NCBI RefSeq assembly: GCF_008520265.1
Contig: NZ_VIQM01000009.1
Span: 31,500-95,499, forward strand
DNA: 64,000 nt
Direction of reading: 5' to 3'
Origin: Sphingobacterium cavernae
Lineage (GTDB): Bacteria; Bacteroidota; Bacteroidia; Sphingobacteriales; Sphingobacteriaceae
The notes beneath the pieces are model-generated. The model was not told where the DNA came from, ran no database searches, and was given only the letters and a program-made list of their open reading frames with translations. The number at the start of each line of letters is the position of its first letter. Positions within the stretch are counted from its first letter, which is position 1. Made by a program: the position numbers and the translations under genes. Below, in pieces: positions 1 to 7,801 of this stretch.

Positions 1-26
1 CTTAATCAACAAAAACATCAGTATAC

Positions 27-578
27 ATGAAAAATTGGCTTATTGCACTATTGTTACTTCTCAGCTTCACATACCCTTTTTATAGTTTTTCCCAAACACC
101 TTTGGATACATCAAGTACATTCGAAGATCAGCGCAAACGCGTAAACAATCTTTTGAATGCACGAAATCAAAAATTCGGTGAATATGATGTTTCATTGCAA
201 CAGAAAACTGGAATTTTCGGTCTTTTTAAGTCTAAGAATGATATGCAAAAATCCATAGACATCCTTAAGCAAATCGTCATCACAGACAATAATATTTTTG
301 TGGAGACACGTAAACTTTTGGATTTAAAAGACAGTGAAAAAGAACGTTTTGAACAATTGGCTACTGAATACGATCAACAAGTGACAGCTTACATGAAAAC
401 CATTTCTAAGCTGCAAAATGAAAATGATAAACTTCGCGAAACTATTAAAAATCTAGAAGAGGAAGACCAAAGCAGCAGTACCTACATCTATCTTTTTAGT
501 ATATTAATTGTAGCATTGATAGCAACACTAATCTATCAATATAAGCTATTGAAATCTAAAAATGTGACGAAAGTCTGA
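27..578 (+). CDS. Secreted coiled-coil protein with C-terminal membrane anchor
   Basis: I do not recognise a named family for this 183-residue protein. Residues 1-22 form a Sec signal peptide ending near SFSQ. The middle (about 30-150) is charged, heptad-like coiled coil with repeated K, E, Q and L. Residues about 151-172 (YIYLFSILIVALIATLIYQY) form a membrane helix followed by a short basic tail, so the coiled coil should face the periplasm. It precedes the ABC exporter gene on the same strand by 61 bases, but a promoter box lies between them. The role is unknown. Confidence 0.75.
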   Translation: MKNWLIALLLLLSFTYPFYSFSQTPLDTSSTFEDQRKRVNNLLNARNQKFGEYDVSLQQKTGIFGLFKSKNDMQKSIDILKQIVITDNNIFVETRKLLDLKDSEKERFEQLATEYDQQVTAYMKTISKLQNENDKLRETIKNLEEEDQSSSTYIYLFSILIVALIATLIYQYKLLKSKNVTKV

Positions 579-600
579 TAGCTACATAGAGGAATATATG

Positions 601-608
601 TACATTTG
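601..608 (+). promoter_or_regulatory. -7 promoter box for the ABC exporter
   Basis: TACATTTG matches the Bacteroidetes -7 consensus TAnnTTTG and lies 31 bases before the ATG at 640. No clear TTTG is seen at -33, so support is moderate. Confidence 0.45.
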
Positions 609-639
609 TCGCCATTAAACAAGCATTGAGTTCACGATA

Positions 640-2478
640 ATGGCTAGACAAAGATTGAATAGTGGCAATACCCAAGCTGAAGAATTACCAAAACCAAAGA
701 TTAACAAAGAACTTGTAAAAAAAGCTTTAGAAATATTTACGTATCTCAAGCCCTATAAATTCAAGTTTATAATCGGCATGGTCTTTTTGGTATTATCTAG
801 CCTGACGATGTTGACATTCCCAGCTCTTTTGGGCGCTATGATCGATGCCGCTCAAGGCAAGCAAACTTATCCATGGCTTGAGCCAAGTATACTCTACATC
901 GGATCAATATCAATTGCAATTTTATTCTTTCAGTCGGTAACATCATTTTTCCGTATTCGACTGTTTGTCGAAATTGCGGAAAAAGCATTAGCTAATATTC
1001 GTCGCGACTCTTACCGCAAACTCATAACATTGCCTGTTGATTTCTTCGCAAATCGTAGAGTGGGCGAATTAAATAGTAGACTTTCAGCTGATTTATCACA
1101 AATTCAAGATACACTAACGACAACGTTAGCCGAGATTATCAGACAAGCATTGAGTCTTTGTATAGGTGTTTTGTTGCTCGTGTGGGTTTCACCAAAATTA
1201 GCTTTAATGAATTTAAGCATTTTGCCAATATTGGTGGTTACAGCTATTTTCTTCGGAAGATTTATTCGTAATCTTTCGCGTCAGACGCAAGATCAATTAG
1301 CGGACTCCAACAGCATCGTGCAAGAAACTTTATTGGGCATTTCTAATGTCAAAGCATTTGTTAACGAATATTACGAATCTCAACGCTACGGCAAGAAATT
1401 AGACAGTGTTGTAAAATTAGCCATCAAAGGCGCTACTTTCAGAGGTTTATTCGCTTCATTTATTATTTTCTGCATTTTTGGGGCTATCATCGCCGTTATT
1501 TGGTATGGCGCGACGCTAGTTGCTACAGGAGAAATTACGGTTGGAGATTTAACAACCTATATTCTGTATTCAATGTTTGTAGCTGGTTCTATGGGTAGCT
1601 TCCCTGAATTGTATGCCGGAATCCAAAAAGCATTGGGCGCAAGTGAGCGAGTAATTGAAATTTTGAATGAACAAACGGAAAATATCACTGTTAGTGAACA
1701 CAATAAAGAAATTAGCAATCCTATTGCTGGAAAATTGACCTTCTCCAATATTCAATTTGCTTACCCTTCAAGACCAGATATTGATATTTTAAAAGATATT
1801 TCTTTTACGGCGAATGCAGGCGAAAAAATTGCTATTGTCGGCCCAAGTGGTGCTGGAAAATCCACTATTGCTTCCTTAATCTTACAATTCTATAACCCTT
1901 CTAAAGGACAGATTTTATACGATGACGTAGAGTCAGCACATTATTCACTTACAGATATTCGTAATCAAGTCGCTATTGTACCGCAAGATGTTCTTTTATT
2001 TGGAGGTACTATACGTGAAAATATTAATTATGGTCGTTTGGACGCTAATCCAGATAGTATTATTGAAGCAGCAAAACGTGCCAACGCACATGATTTTATT
2101 ATGGGATTCCCTGAAGGTTATGATACGATCGTTGGTGAACGCGGTGTCAAACTTTCGGGTGGCCAACGCCAACGCATTGCAATTGCCAGAGCATTACTAA
2201 AGGATCCTTCTATCTTGATTTTAGATGAGGCTACTTCAGCATTAGATTCCGAATCCGAACGCCTGGTTCAAGAAGCATTAGAAGAACTAATGAAAAATAG
2301 AACTTCTATCATCATTGCACACCGACTTTCGACTATTAAAAATGCCGATAAAATAGTTGTGGTAGAAAATGGTGTCGTGGCTGAATTTGGAAATCATGAC
2401 GAATTAATTGCGACAGGCTCAGGACTATATCACCATTTATATACGTTACAATCCGCACAAAGAACTGTTGAAAGTTAA
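640..2478 (+). CDS. ABC exporter, fused membrane and ATPase domains (MsbA-like)
   Basis: This 612-residue half-transporter exports lipid or another hydrophobic substrate across the inner membrane as a homodimer. Residues about 40-330 hold a six-helix exporter-type membrane domain. The nucleotide-binding domain follows: Walker A GPSGAGKST near residue 400, Q-loop in VPQDVLLFGG, signature LSGGQRQR near 505, Walker B ILILDEATSALD near 526 and the switch His in IIIAHRLST. Length and order match MsbA/BmrA-type exporters. The substrate cannot be read from sequence; lipid A-core or another lipid is plausible because LPS-export genes lie nearby. All catalytic motifs are intact. Confidence 0.93.
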   Translation: MARQRLNSGNTQAEELPKPKINKELVKKALEIFTYLKPYKFKFIIGMVFLVLSSLTMLTFPALLGAMIDAAQGKQTYPWLEPSILYIGSISIAILFFQSVTSFFRIRLFVEIAEKALANIRRDSYRKLITLPVDFFANRRVGELNSRLSADLSQIQDTLTTTLAEIIRQALSLCIGVLLLVWVSPKLALMNLSILPILVVTAIFFGRFIRNLSRQTQDQLADSNSIVQETLLGISNVKAFVNEYYESQRYGKKLDSVVKLAIKGATFRGLFASFIIFCIFGAIIAVIWYGATLVATGEITVGDLTTYILYSMFVAGSMGSFPELYAGIQKALGASERVIEILNEQTENITVSEHNKEISNPIAGKLTFSNIQFAYPSRPDIDILKDISFTANAGEKIAIVGPSGAGKSTIASLILQFYNPSKGQILYDDVESAHYSLTDIRNQVAIVPQDVLLFGGTIRENINYGRLDANPDSIIEAAKRANAHDFIMGFPEGYDTIVGERGVKLSGGQRQRIAIARALLKDPSILILDEATSALDSESERLVQEALEELMKNRTSIIIAHRLSTIKNADKIVVVENGVVAEFGNHDELIATGSGLYHHLYTLQSAQRTVES

Positions 2479-2581
2479 ATTTTGTTAATACTATTTTGTC
2501 AAAAACTTTTTGGAATGATGGTTGTTCTAATAAAACACTAAATAAGTAGTTATATTTATATACAATCAAAATTTCAATATT

Positions 2582-2956
2582 ATGAAAAATAAAAACGGAT
2601 TAGTAGCATTTGCATTATTAGGACTTGCGGTGGGTACTGCTGCTTATTATTTATTAGCTACAGAAGACGGCAAGAAAACTTTAGATAAAGCAAATTGTGG
2701 TATAAAAGATTTGACTAAATCTATCAAGGAATTATCAAAGAAAGAATCTAAAAAAGCATCTAAATTAGCGGCTAGCGCTAAAGAAGAGTTAGAAAATTTA
2801 ACTGCAAAAGCTAAAGATGCGGGTAAAAGTGTGTTAGACAGAGTGTCGGACAAAGCTTCTACTTGGGCTAATAAAGCATCCGACGCAGCACATGGTGTAG
2901 CTAGCAAAGCAGAAGATATTGCTGATAAAGCTAAATCGGATATTTCAAACGCGTAA
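2582..2956 (+). CDS. YtxH-domain small membrane-anchored protein
   Basis: This 124-residue protein begins with a hydrophobic segment (residues 6-26, ending AAYYLLATEDGKK). A long Ala/Lys/Ser-rich helical tail follows, with repeats of the type KASK, KAKDAG and SDKA. The hydrophobic start joined to a charged amphipathic helix is typical of YtxH-like stress proteins with a late-embryogenesis-abundant character. It stands alone between the ABC exporter and the haem-export genes. It probably acts at the inner membrane under stress; the mechanism is unknown. An antisense frame over it is a codon-bias shadow. Confidence 0.75.
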   Translation: MKNKNGLVAFALLGLAVGTAAYYLLATEDGKKTLDKANCGIKDLTKSIKELSKKESKKASKLAASAKEELENLTAKAKDAGKSVLDRVSDKASTWANKASDAAHGVASKAEDIADKAKSDISNA

Positions 2957-2995
2957 TCAGGCATTACATGTAATAGACGAATTTCAAATTATGTG

Positions 2996-3003
2996 TATCT
3001 TTG
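2996..3003 (+). promoter_or_regulatory. -7 box directly before ccmB (leaderless transcript likely)
   Basis: TATCTTTG fits TAnnTTTG. Its last base is only six bases before the ATG at 3010, so transcription should begin at or next to the start codon. This also rules out a TTG start at 3001, which lies inside the box. Confidence 0.6.
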
Positions 3004-3009
3004 CAACAC

Positions 3010-3672
3010 ATGAGTCTTTTGAAAGAAGTCAAAACTTTAGTCCATAAAGATCTTATCTTAGAATGGCGATCAAAACATGCTATCAATAGCATATTTCTAT
3101 ATGTAGTATCTACAGTTTTTGTCTGCTATCAAGCATTCAAAACTGTAGATGATACGTTAATGTGGAATGCTCTTTTTTGGATTATTCTACTCTTTGCCTC
3201 CATCAATGCGATTAGTAGATCTTTCGTTCAAGAAAGTCAATATCGACAATTGTATTATTATTCCATCACAGGGCCAAAAGCAATAATTCTTTCTAAAATT
3301 ATTTATAATACCATTTTGATGGTCTTTCTGTCGTTGATTGCCTATTTCACGTATTCTGTTATTTTCAAAAATCCTGTGGGTGATGGTTTGCTGTATTTTG
3401 TAGCTGTACTTATGGGAAGTATCAGTTTTGCGACCGTTTTTACAATGGTTTCAGGCATCAGTTCCAAAACTGGAAACAACAGTACAATTATGGCAATTTT
3501 AGCTTTCCCTGTAATTATCCCACTGTTGATTGTTCTCATTAAGCTTTCTAATAATGCATTACAAGGATTGGATAGAGGAATTAGTTTCGGTGAAATCGCT
3601 GTTCTCCTCGCAATTAATGTCATAACAATTACTATATCTTTATTGTTATTTCCTTACCTTTGGAGGGATTAA
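3010..3672 (+). CDS. ccmB: Haem exporter membrane subunit CcmB
   Basis: CcmB is the membrane subunit of the CcmAB ABC transporter that works with CcmC in cytochrome c maturation. The protein has 220 residues from the ATG at 3010. It begins MSLLKEVKTLVHKDLILEWR, the typical CcmB amphipathic N-terminus, followed by six hydrophobic segments. The length fits CcmB (about 220). It is followed 15 bases later by ccmC and then by a CcmD-type gene, which supports the call. No ccmA ATPase gene is present in the window. The start was moved from a TTG at 3001 because that codon lies in the promoter box. Confidence 0.88.
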   Translation: MSLLKEVKTLVHKDLILEWRSKHAINSIFLYVVSTVFVCYQAFKTVDDTLMWNALFWIILLFASINAISRSFVQESQYRQLYYYSITGPKAIILSKIIYNTILMVFLSLIAYFTYSVIFKNPVGDGLLYFVAVLMGSISFATVFTMVSGISSKTGNNSTIMAILAFPVIIPLLIVLIKLSNNALQGLDRGISFGEIAVLLAINVITITISLLLFPYLWRD

Positions 3673-3687
3673 ATTTTTAGTAAAATA

Positions 3688-4353
3688 ATGAGAAAAAATT
3701 GGTGGAAAATCCTTGCTGCATTTATGGTAAGTGCGTCGGTAGTAGCAGGATTGATTGGACCTGTTCCGGAGCTCCATATTCTTAATGAAACCATTCGAAA
3801 CGTGTATTTTCACGTTCCAATGTGGTTTTCTATGGTGATTTTATATCTTATTTCAGTCATTTACAGTATCAAATACCTCAATAGTGGGGACATGAAACAT
3901 GATATAATGGCTGTAGAAGCTGTCAATGTTGGCATCGTGTTCTGCGGATTTGGTTTATTGACTGGAATGCTTTGGGCGAATATAACATGGGGAGAACCAT
4001 GGCCTAATGACCCCAAGTTGAACGGTTCTGCAATCGCCACATTAATGTATTTGGCCTACCTAGTATTGCGTAATGCATTAGAAGAAGAACAAAAGAGAGC
4101 AAAAATATCGGCTGTTTACAATATTTTTGCCTTCCCAATAATGGTCGTGTTATTGTATATCCTACCAAAATTAACAGATTCACTACACCCAGGTAGTGGA
4201 GGAAACTCAACTTTTGGTGAATTGGATATGGACAACTACATGCGTCCAGTATTTTATACAGCTGTAGTAGGTTGGATTTTGACTGGTGTTTGGGTATGCT
4301 CGATTCGCTACAGACTTCGTTTACTAGAAAATAAAGCAAATAAAATTCAATAG
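3688..4353 (+). CDS. ccmC: Haem handling protein CcmC
   Basis: CcmC is an inner-membrane haem-handling protein that presents haem to CcmE in cytochrome c biogenesis. The protein has 221 residues with six hydrophobic segments. Candidate haem-ligand histidines are His42 in VYFHVPMWF and His167 in SLHPGSGG. The tryptophan-rich loop is at residues 101-112 (WGEPWPNDPKLN), a degenerate form of the WWD motif. It lies between ccmB and the CcmD-like gene and shares their operon. The motif variant looks like a lineage feature rather than damage. Confidence 0.9.
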   Translation: MRKNWWKILAAFMVSASVVAGLIGPVPELHILNETIRNVYFHVPMWFSMVILYLISVIYSIKYLNSGDMKHDIMAVEAVNVGIVFCGFGLLTGMLWANITWGEPWPNDPKLNGSAIATLMYLAYLVLRNALEEEQKRAKISAVYNIFAFPIMVVLLYILPKLTDSLHPGSGGNSTFGELDMDNYMRPVFYTAVVGWILTGVWVCSIRYRLRLLENKANKIQ

Positions 4354-4361
4354 ATATTGTA

Positions 4362-4565
4362 ATGAAAAAAATTAGCCTTGTATTGGCATTTATGCTATTC
4401 ACAATCTGTACTACATTTGCGCAAAGTGATGTAGAAATGGCAACAGGATTGAGAAGTTCGGGAAAGATTTGGGTGGTTGTTGGCGTAATTCTAACCATTG
4501 TGATTGGAATGTATGTGTTTTTATTTACCATCGATAGAAAAGTAAAAAAATTGGAAGACAAATAG
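4362..4565 (+). CDS. CcmD-family small membrane protein
   Basis: This is a 67-residue protein with a signal-like N-terminus (residues 1-20, ending TTFAQ) and one membrane helix (about 34-54), followed by a short charged tail ending KKLEDK. Small proteins of this shape directly after ccmC are annotated as CcmD family in Bacteroidetes. CcmD stabilises the CcmABC-haem complex. It begins 8 bases after the ccmC stop codon. Homology is weak at this length, so the call rests mainly on position. Confidence 0.7.
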   Translation: MKKISLVLAFMLFTICTTFAQSDVEMATGLRSSGKIWVVVGVILTIVIGMYVFLFTIDRKVKKLEDK

Positions 4566-4591
4566 TCTTTCAATTTTTCTATGTATAAACT

Positions 4592-5575
4592 ATGATAATC
4601 AACCAACACAGAAAATTCACACCTATAAACATATTTTGGGTATGTGCAGTGGGAACTTTATTGTGTTTGGGCGCATTTCTACACCTACCAACAGAACTAA
4701 AGCCACTGTTTTTAGAGCCCGCTGTTCATAATTTATTAAATATTGAACTGGGTAAAAACCTTCATCCACAATCTAATGTACTACTAACGTTAGTATTGAC
4801 ACTCCTACAAGCTTTCTTACTAAATAGAATCATTAACCACTTTAATTTTTTAGGTAAACCAACCTTTCTGACCGCATTAATTTTCATGACATTGGTCAGT
4901 GTTTTTTTACCTTTTTTGGTGCTATCGCCTACATTGATTTGTAATTTCATTACCATCTGGATGATGGGAAAATTATTCAATATCTACAAACAAGCAGATG
5001 TCAAAACGCTAATGTTTGATTTGGGAATGATAGTAGCTTTGGGAAGTTTGATTTACTTTCCATTCATCGTGATGCTACTTTTGTTGTGGATAGCACTTAT
5101 AATCTTTCGTCCATTTATTTGGCGAGAATGGGTCACTCCTATTCTGGGATTCGGGGTAGTTTACTTCTTATTGGGTGTGCTGTATTACTGGATAGATCGT
5201 TTTGATGAGTTTTTGCAAATATTCAAACCATTTGCGAATCCTCTTCCGACTGGATTGAAAGTTGATTATCATGATTATTTGGTGGTTATTCCTATCGGTA
5301 TAGCTGTTTTATTATTTTTATTGGTACTAAAAGATCAATATTTCAGAAGTATTGTGCATCTGAGAAAGTCACTCCAATTATTATTTTACATGTTGTTGTT
5401 GATTGTGGGATCTTTTTATCTAAGTAACCAAATTACTATAAATCATTTTTTATTGTGCGTACCGCCATTGGCAATATATTTAGCGTATTATTTTGCGTAT
5501 GCTAAGATAAAATGGTTGTACGAAAGCATTTACATCATCATTATAGCTACTATAATCTATTTTCAATTCATGTAA
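4592..5575 (+). CDS. Polytopic membrane protein, DUF6427-like
   Basis: The protein has 327 residues and about nine or ten hydrophobic segments spread over the whole length. The N-terminal stretch (MIINQHRKFTPINIFW) and overall layout recall the DUF6427 family of Bacteroidetes membrane proteins. It begins 26 bases after the CcmD-like gene, so it may share that transcript. No catalytic motif is visible. A link to haem export is suggested only by position. Confidence 0.65.
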   Translation: MIINQHRKFTPINIFWVCAVGTLLCLGAFLHLPTELKPLFLEPAVHNLLNIELGKNLHPQSNVLLTLVLTLLQAFLLNRIINHFNFLGKPTFLTALIFMTLVSVFLPFLVLSPTLICNFITIWMMGKLFNIYKQADVKTLMFDLGMIVALGSLIYFPFIVMLLLLWIALIIFRPFIWREWVTPILGFGVVYFLLGVLYYWIDRFDEFLQIFKPFANPLPTGLKVDYHDYLVVIPIGIAVLLFLLVLKDQYFRSIVHLRKSLQLLFYMLLLIVGSFYLSNQITINHFLLCVPPLAIYLAYYFAYAKIKWLYESIYIIIIATIIYFQFM

Positions 5576-5613
5576 TGAATTAATATATAAACGATTAACC
5601 TTTTTTAACAAAA

Positions 5614-5649
5614 TTGACTAAGGTATTCATTTAAAATTAAATAGTTTTG
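5614..5649 (+). promoter_or_regulatory. Promoter of the outer-membrane protein/lptC pair
   Basis: TAGTTTTG at 5642-5649 matches TAnnTTTG, and a TTG triplet of the -33 type lies at 5614-5616; the spacing is 25 bases, longer than ideal. A TTG at 5647 overlaps the box and therefore cannot be the start codon, which favours the ATG at 5725. Confidence 0.45.
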
Positions 5650-5724
5650 TATCGAAATAAAGTTAGTATTATTATTGACCTAAGAGTATTAGATAGTAAT
5701 CCATTATCGGATTTTAATAAATAT

Positions 5725-7050
5725 ATGTATAGACAGTCGAACATATTGAGTGCAAAAAAAGCGATAAAAGTTATGCTCGGAACAGCATTGCTGTTTACGG
5801 GATCACAGTCTTTCGCTCAAGAAACTACTTCCCATTCTCCTTATTCCAAATTTGGAATCGGCCAAATGCGCGAAGATTTATTGCCACAAACAAGGTCAAT
5901 GGGTGGCATATCTACAGCCCTTAGATATCAAGCTGGTCTACCTATTCTGAATATTGCTAACCCTGCGAGTTATTCTGGATTAAATAGAACAATCTTGGAA
6001 GCGGGGCTTTATGGAAATATCACACAACTAAACAAAGGATCAGCGCAGGACAACACTGCTGATTTTGCTTTTTCACATTTCGGCTTTGGTTTTGCTGTAG
6101 CACGTAATCATGGTATTGCTTTTGGATTAATGCCTTATTCGGATATCGGTTACAACATTACTGAGATGCGTACAATGGGCACCATTACAACCAAACAGTC
6201 CAAACAAGGAGAAGGTGGTCTGAACAAAGCTTTTATCGGTTATGGATTTTCACCTTTTAAGGGATTCAGTGTTGGAGGTAATGCAGGTTTCTTATTCGGA
6301 GAACTGAAAGATAATCTAACAGTTAGTTTTCCTACTGATTTCAACTCATTGAACGCTAGAAGCCAAGTTACACGTTTAGTTCGTGGCCTTATAGTGGATT
6401 ACGGGGCTCAATATTCATTTCCTGTAAGTAGAAAACACAATATTACCTTAGGCTATTCTGGATCATTAAATAATACAGTAAAAGAAAAAACTTCACAATT
6501 AATAACGCGTACTCAGCCATCAGCAGATCCAGACTTCGAAAATGTTGCGTTGGATTCGTTACCAGAAATTGGCGAACGTACACGTAACATTAATCTTCCG
6601 ATGAAACATAACGTCGGGATAACCATTTCACAAGGTTACGATTGGATGATTGGTGCGGATTTGAAATATGCAGATTGGACTGAATACCAAACTCGTGCGG
6701 GAGAAGCATCTTTGGGTAAAAATTACGGTGTAGCTTTAGGTGGACAGTGGAAACCTGATGCTGGTTCAAATAAATATTGGAATATAGTAGACTACCGTTT
6801 AGGTGTACGTTATAATCAAGGACATATTACAGCGAATAATACACGCATAGATGATATGGCCGTAACTTTAGGATTTGGACTTCCTCTTCCTGAAACTAAC
6901 TTCGGAAGCACCTCATCTCGAATTAATATTTCAGCAGAAATAGGTCAACAAGGCACGCTACAAAATAATCTAGTACGTGAACGTTATATAAATATTAATA
7001 TAGGATTTAATATCAATGACCTTTGGTTCCGTAGAAGAAGTTATGATTAG
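5725..7050 (+). CDS. Outer-membrane beta-barrel protein upstream of lptC
   Basis: This 441-residue protein has a signal peptide ending near TGSQSFAQ. The mature N-terminus HSPYSKFGIGQ...TRSMGGISTA resembles a family of Bacteroidetes outer-membrane proteins related to the FadL/PorV fold. The rest is rich in aromatic residues and alternating beta strands. The ATG at 5725 is preferred because an upstream TTG sits in the promoter, and the signal peptide begins sensibly from 5725. Its stop overlaps the next gene by 8 bases, so translation of the two may be coupled. The specific function is not known; a role near LPS export is possible from context only. Confidence 0.75.
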   Translation: MYRQSNILSAKKAIKVMLGTALLFTGSQSFAQETTSHSPYSKFGIGQMREDLLPQTRSMGGISTALRYQAGLPILNIANPASYSGLNRTILEAGLYGNITQLNKGSAQDNTADFAFSHFGFGFAVARNHGIAFGLMPYSDIGYNITEMRTMGTITTKQSKQGEGGLNKAFIGYGFSPFKGFSVGGNAGFLFGELKDNLTVSFPTDFNSLNARSQVTRLVRGLIVDYGAQYSFPVSRKHNITLGYSGSLNNTVKEKTSQLITRTQPSADPDFENVALDSLPEIGERTRNINLPMKHNVGITISQGYDWMIGADLKYADWTEYQTRAGEASLGKNYGVALGGQWKPDAGSNKYWNIVDYRLGVRYNQGHITANNTRIDDMAVTLGFGLPLPETNFGSTSSRINISAEIGQQGTLQNNLVRERYININIGFNINDLWFRRRSYD

Positions 7051-7654
7051 TAAAATCTTCAAGAAAAACACGATTTCCCTATTTGTTCTTTGCATAATAG
7101 GGATTTTGTCATTTACTGCCTGCGAAAATGAGATGAAAGATATCAATGCGATAGAAAACATCAAAAAGGAGGAAGCTGTGGATTTGTACAAGGATGTAAA
7201 AATTATTTACAGCGACTCAGCTGTGGTCAAAGCGCAGCTGACTGGTCCAGAAATGAAAATTTACCATGACACGACGCAGGGTAAAAACAATAATTACGAA
7301 TTTGAAAAAGGACTGCAAATTATTTTTTACGATGCTCTCGGCAAAGAAACCCAACGTATTAAATCGGATTATGGAATTCAAAGAAGTGTAGAAGGGATTA
7401 CAGAGTTTAAAAAGAATGTGGTAATTAATATGGCTGATGGCTCTATAATAAAGTCTGAAGAAATTTTTTACGATGAAAACCAAAAGATCTATTATAATTC
7501 TGTTCCTATTACAATGGATTTTAAAGATGCAAGAGGCAGCCTTCAAGCAATGTCATTTCGTTCAGATACAGAATTCAAAAATATAGAAGGAGAAAACATG
7601 ACGGGATTTTTCATACCATCAAATAGTAGTCAAATGCCTTCATTTGGTCAGTAA
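7043..7654 (+). CDS. lptC: LPS-export lipoprotein LptC
   Basis: LptC is the periplasmic bridge component that takes lipopolysaccharide from LptBFG to LptA. The 203-residue protein carries a lipoprotein signal (IGILSFTAC) with the lipid-accepting Cys near residue 24, whereas enterobacterial LptC keeps an uncleaved helix. The C-terminal region contains the LptC-like pattern with GSIIKSEEIFYDENQKIYY. The start at 7043 is chosen over an ATG at 7016 because it places the signal peptide at the N-terminus and leaves only an 8-base overlap with the upstream gene. Confidence 0.82.
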   Translation: MISKIFKKNTISLFVLCIIGILSFTACENEMKDINAIENIKKEEAVDLYKDVKIIYSDSAVVKAQLTGPEMKIYHDTTQGKNNNYEFEKGLQIIFYDALGKETQRIKSDYGIQRSVEGITEFKKNVVINMADGSIIKSEEIFYDENQKIYYNSVPITMDFKDARGSLQAMSFRSDTEFKNIEGENMTGFFIPSNSSQMPSFGQ

Positions 7655-7695
7655 AATCTACTATAACAAAAAACTAAAAGAGATGTTTTGATTTA

Positions 7696-7721
7696 GCATA
7701 TATTTTATATGCTTTTTTTTT
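7696..7721 (+). terminator. Rho-independent terminator after lptC
   Basis: GCATATA (7696-7702) pairs with TATATGC (7706-7712) around a three-base loop and is followed by a run of nine T. Confidence 0.7.
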
Positions 7722-7801
7722 ATAAAAATTGTATCTTGCGCCTTGTTAAAAAACAAAGTCAATTAAATAACTAAAGAACACATAAATACAAATTACGGAA
7801 T

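Noticed and set aside
2647..2964. A 105-codon minus-strand frame rich in Ala, Leu and Ser
   Set aside because: It is the complement of the Lys/Ala repeats of the YtxH-type gene; such repeats open the opposite frame by codon bias.
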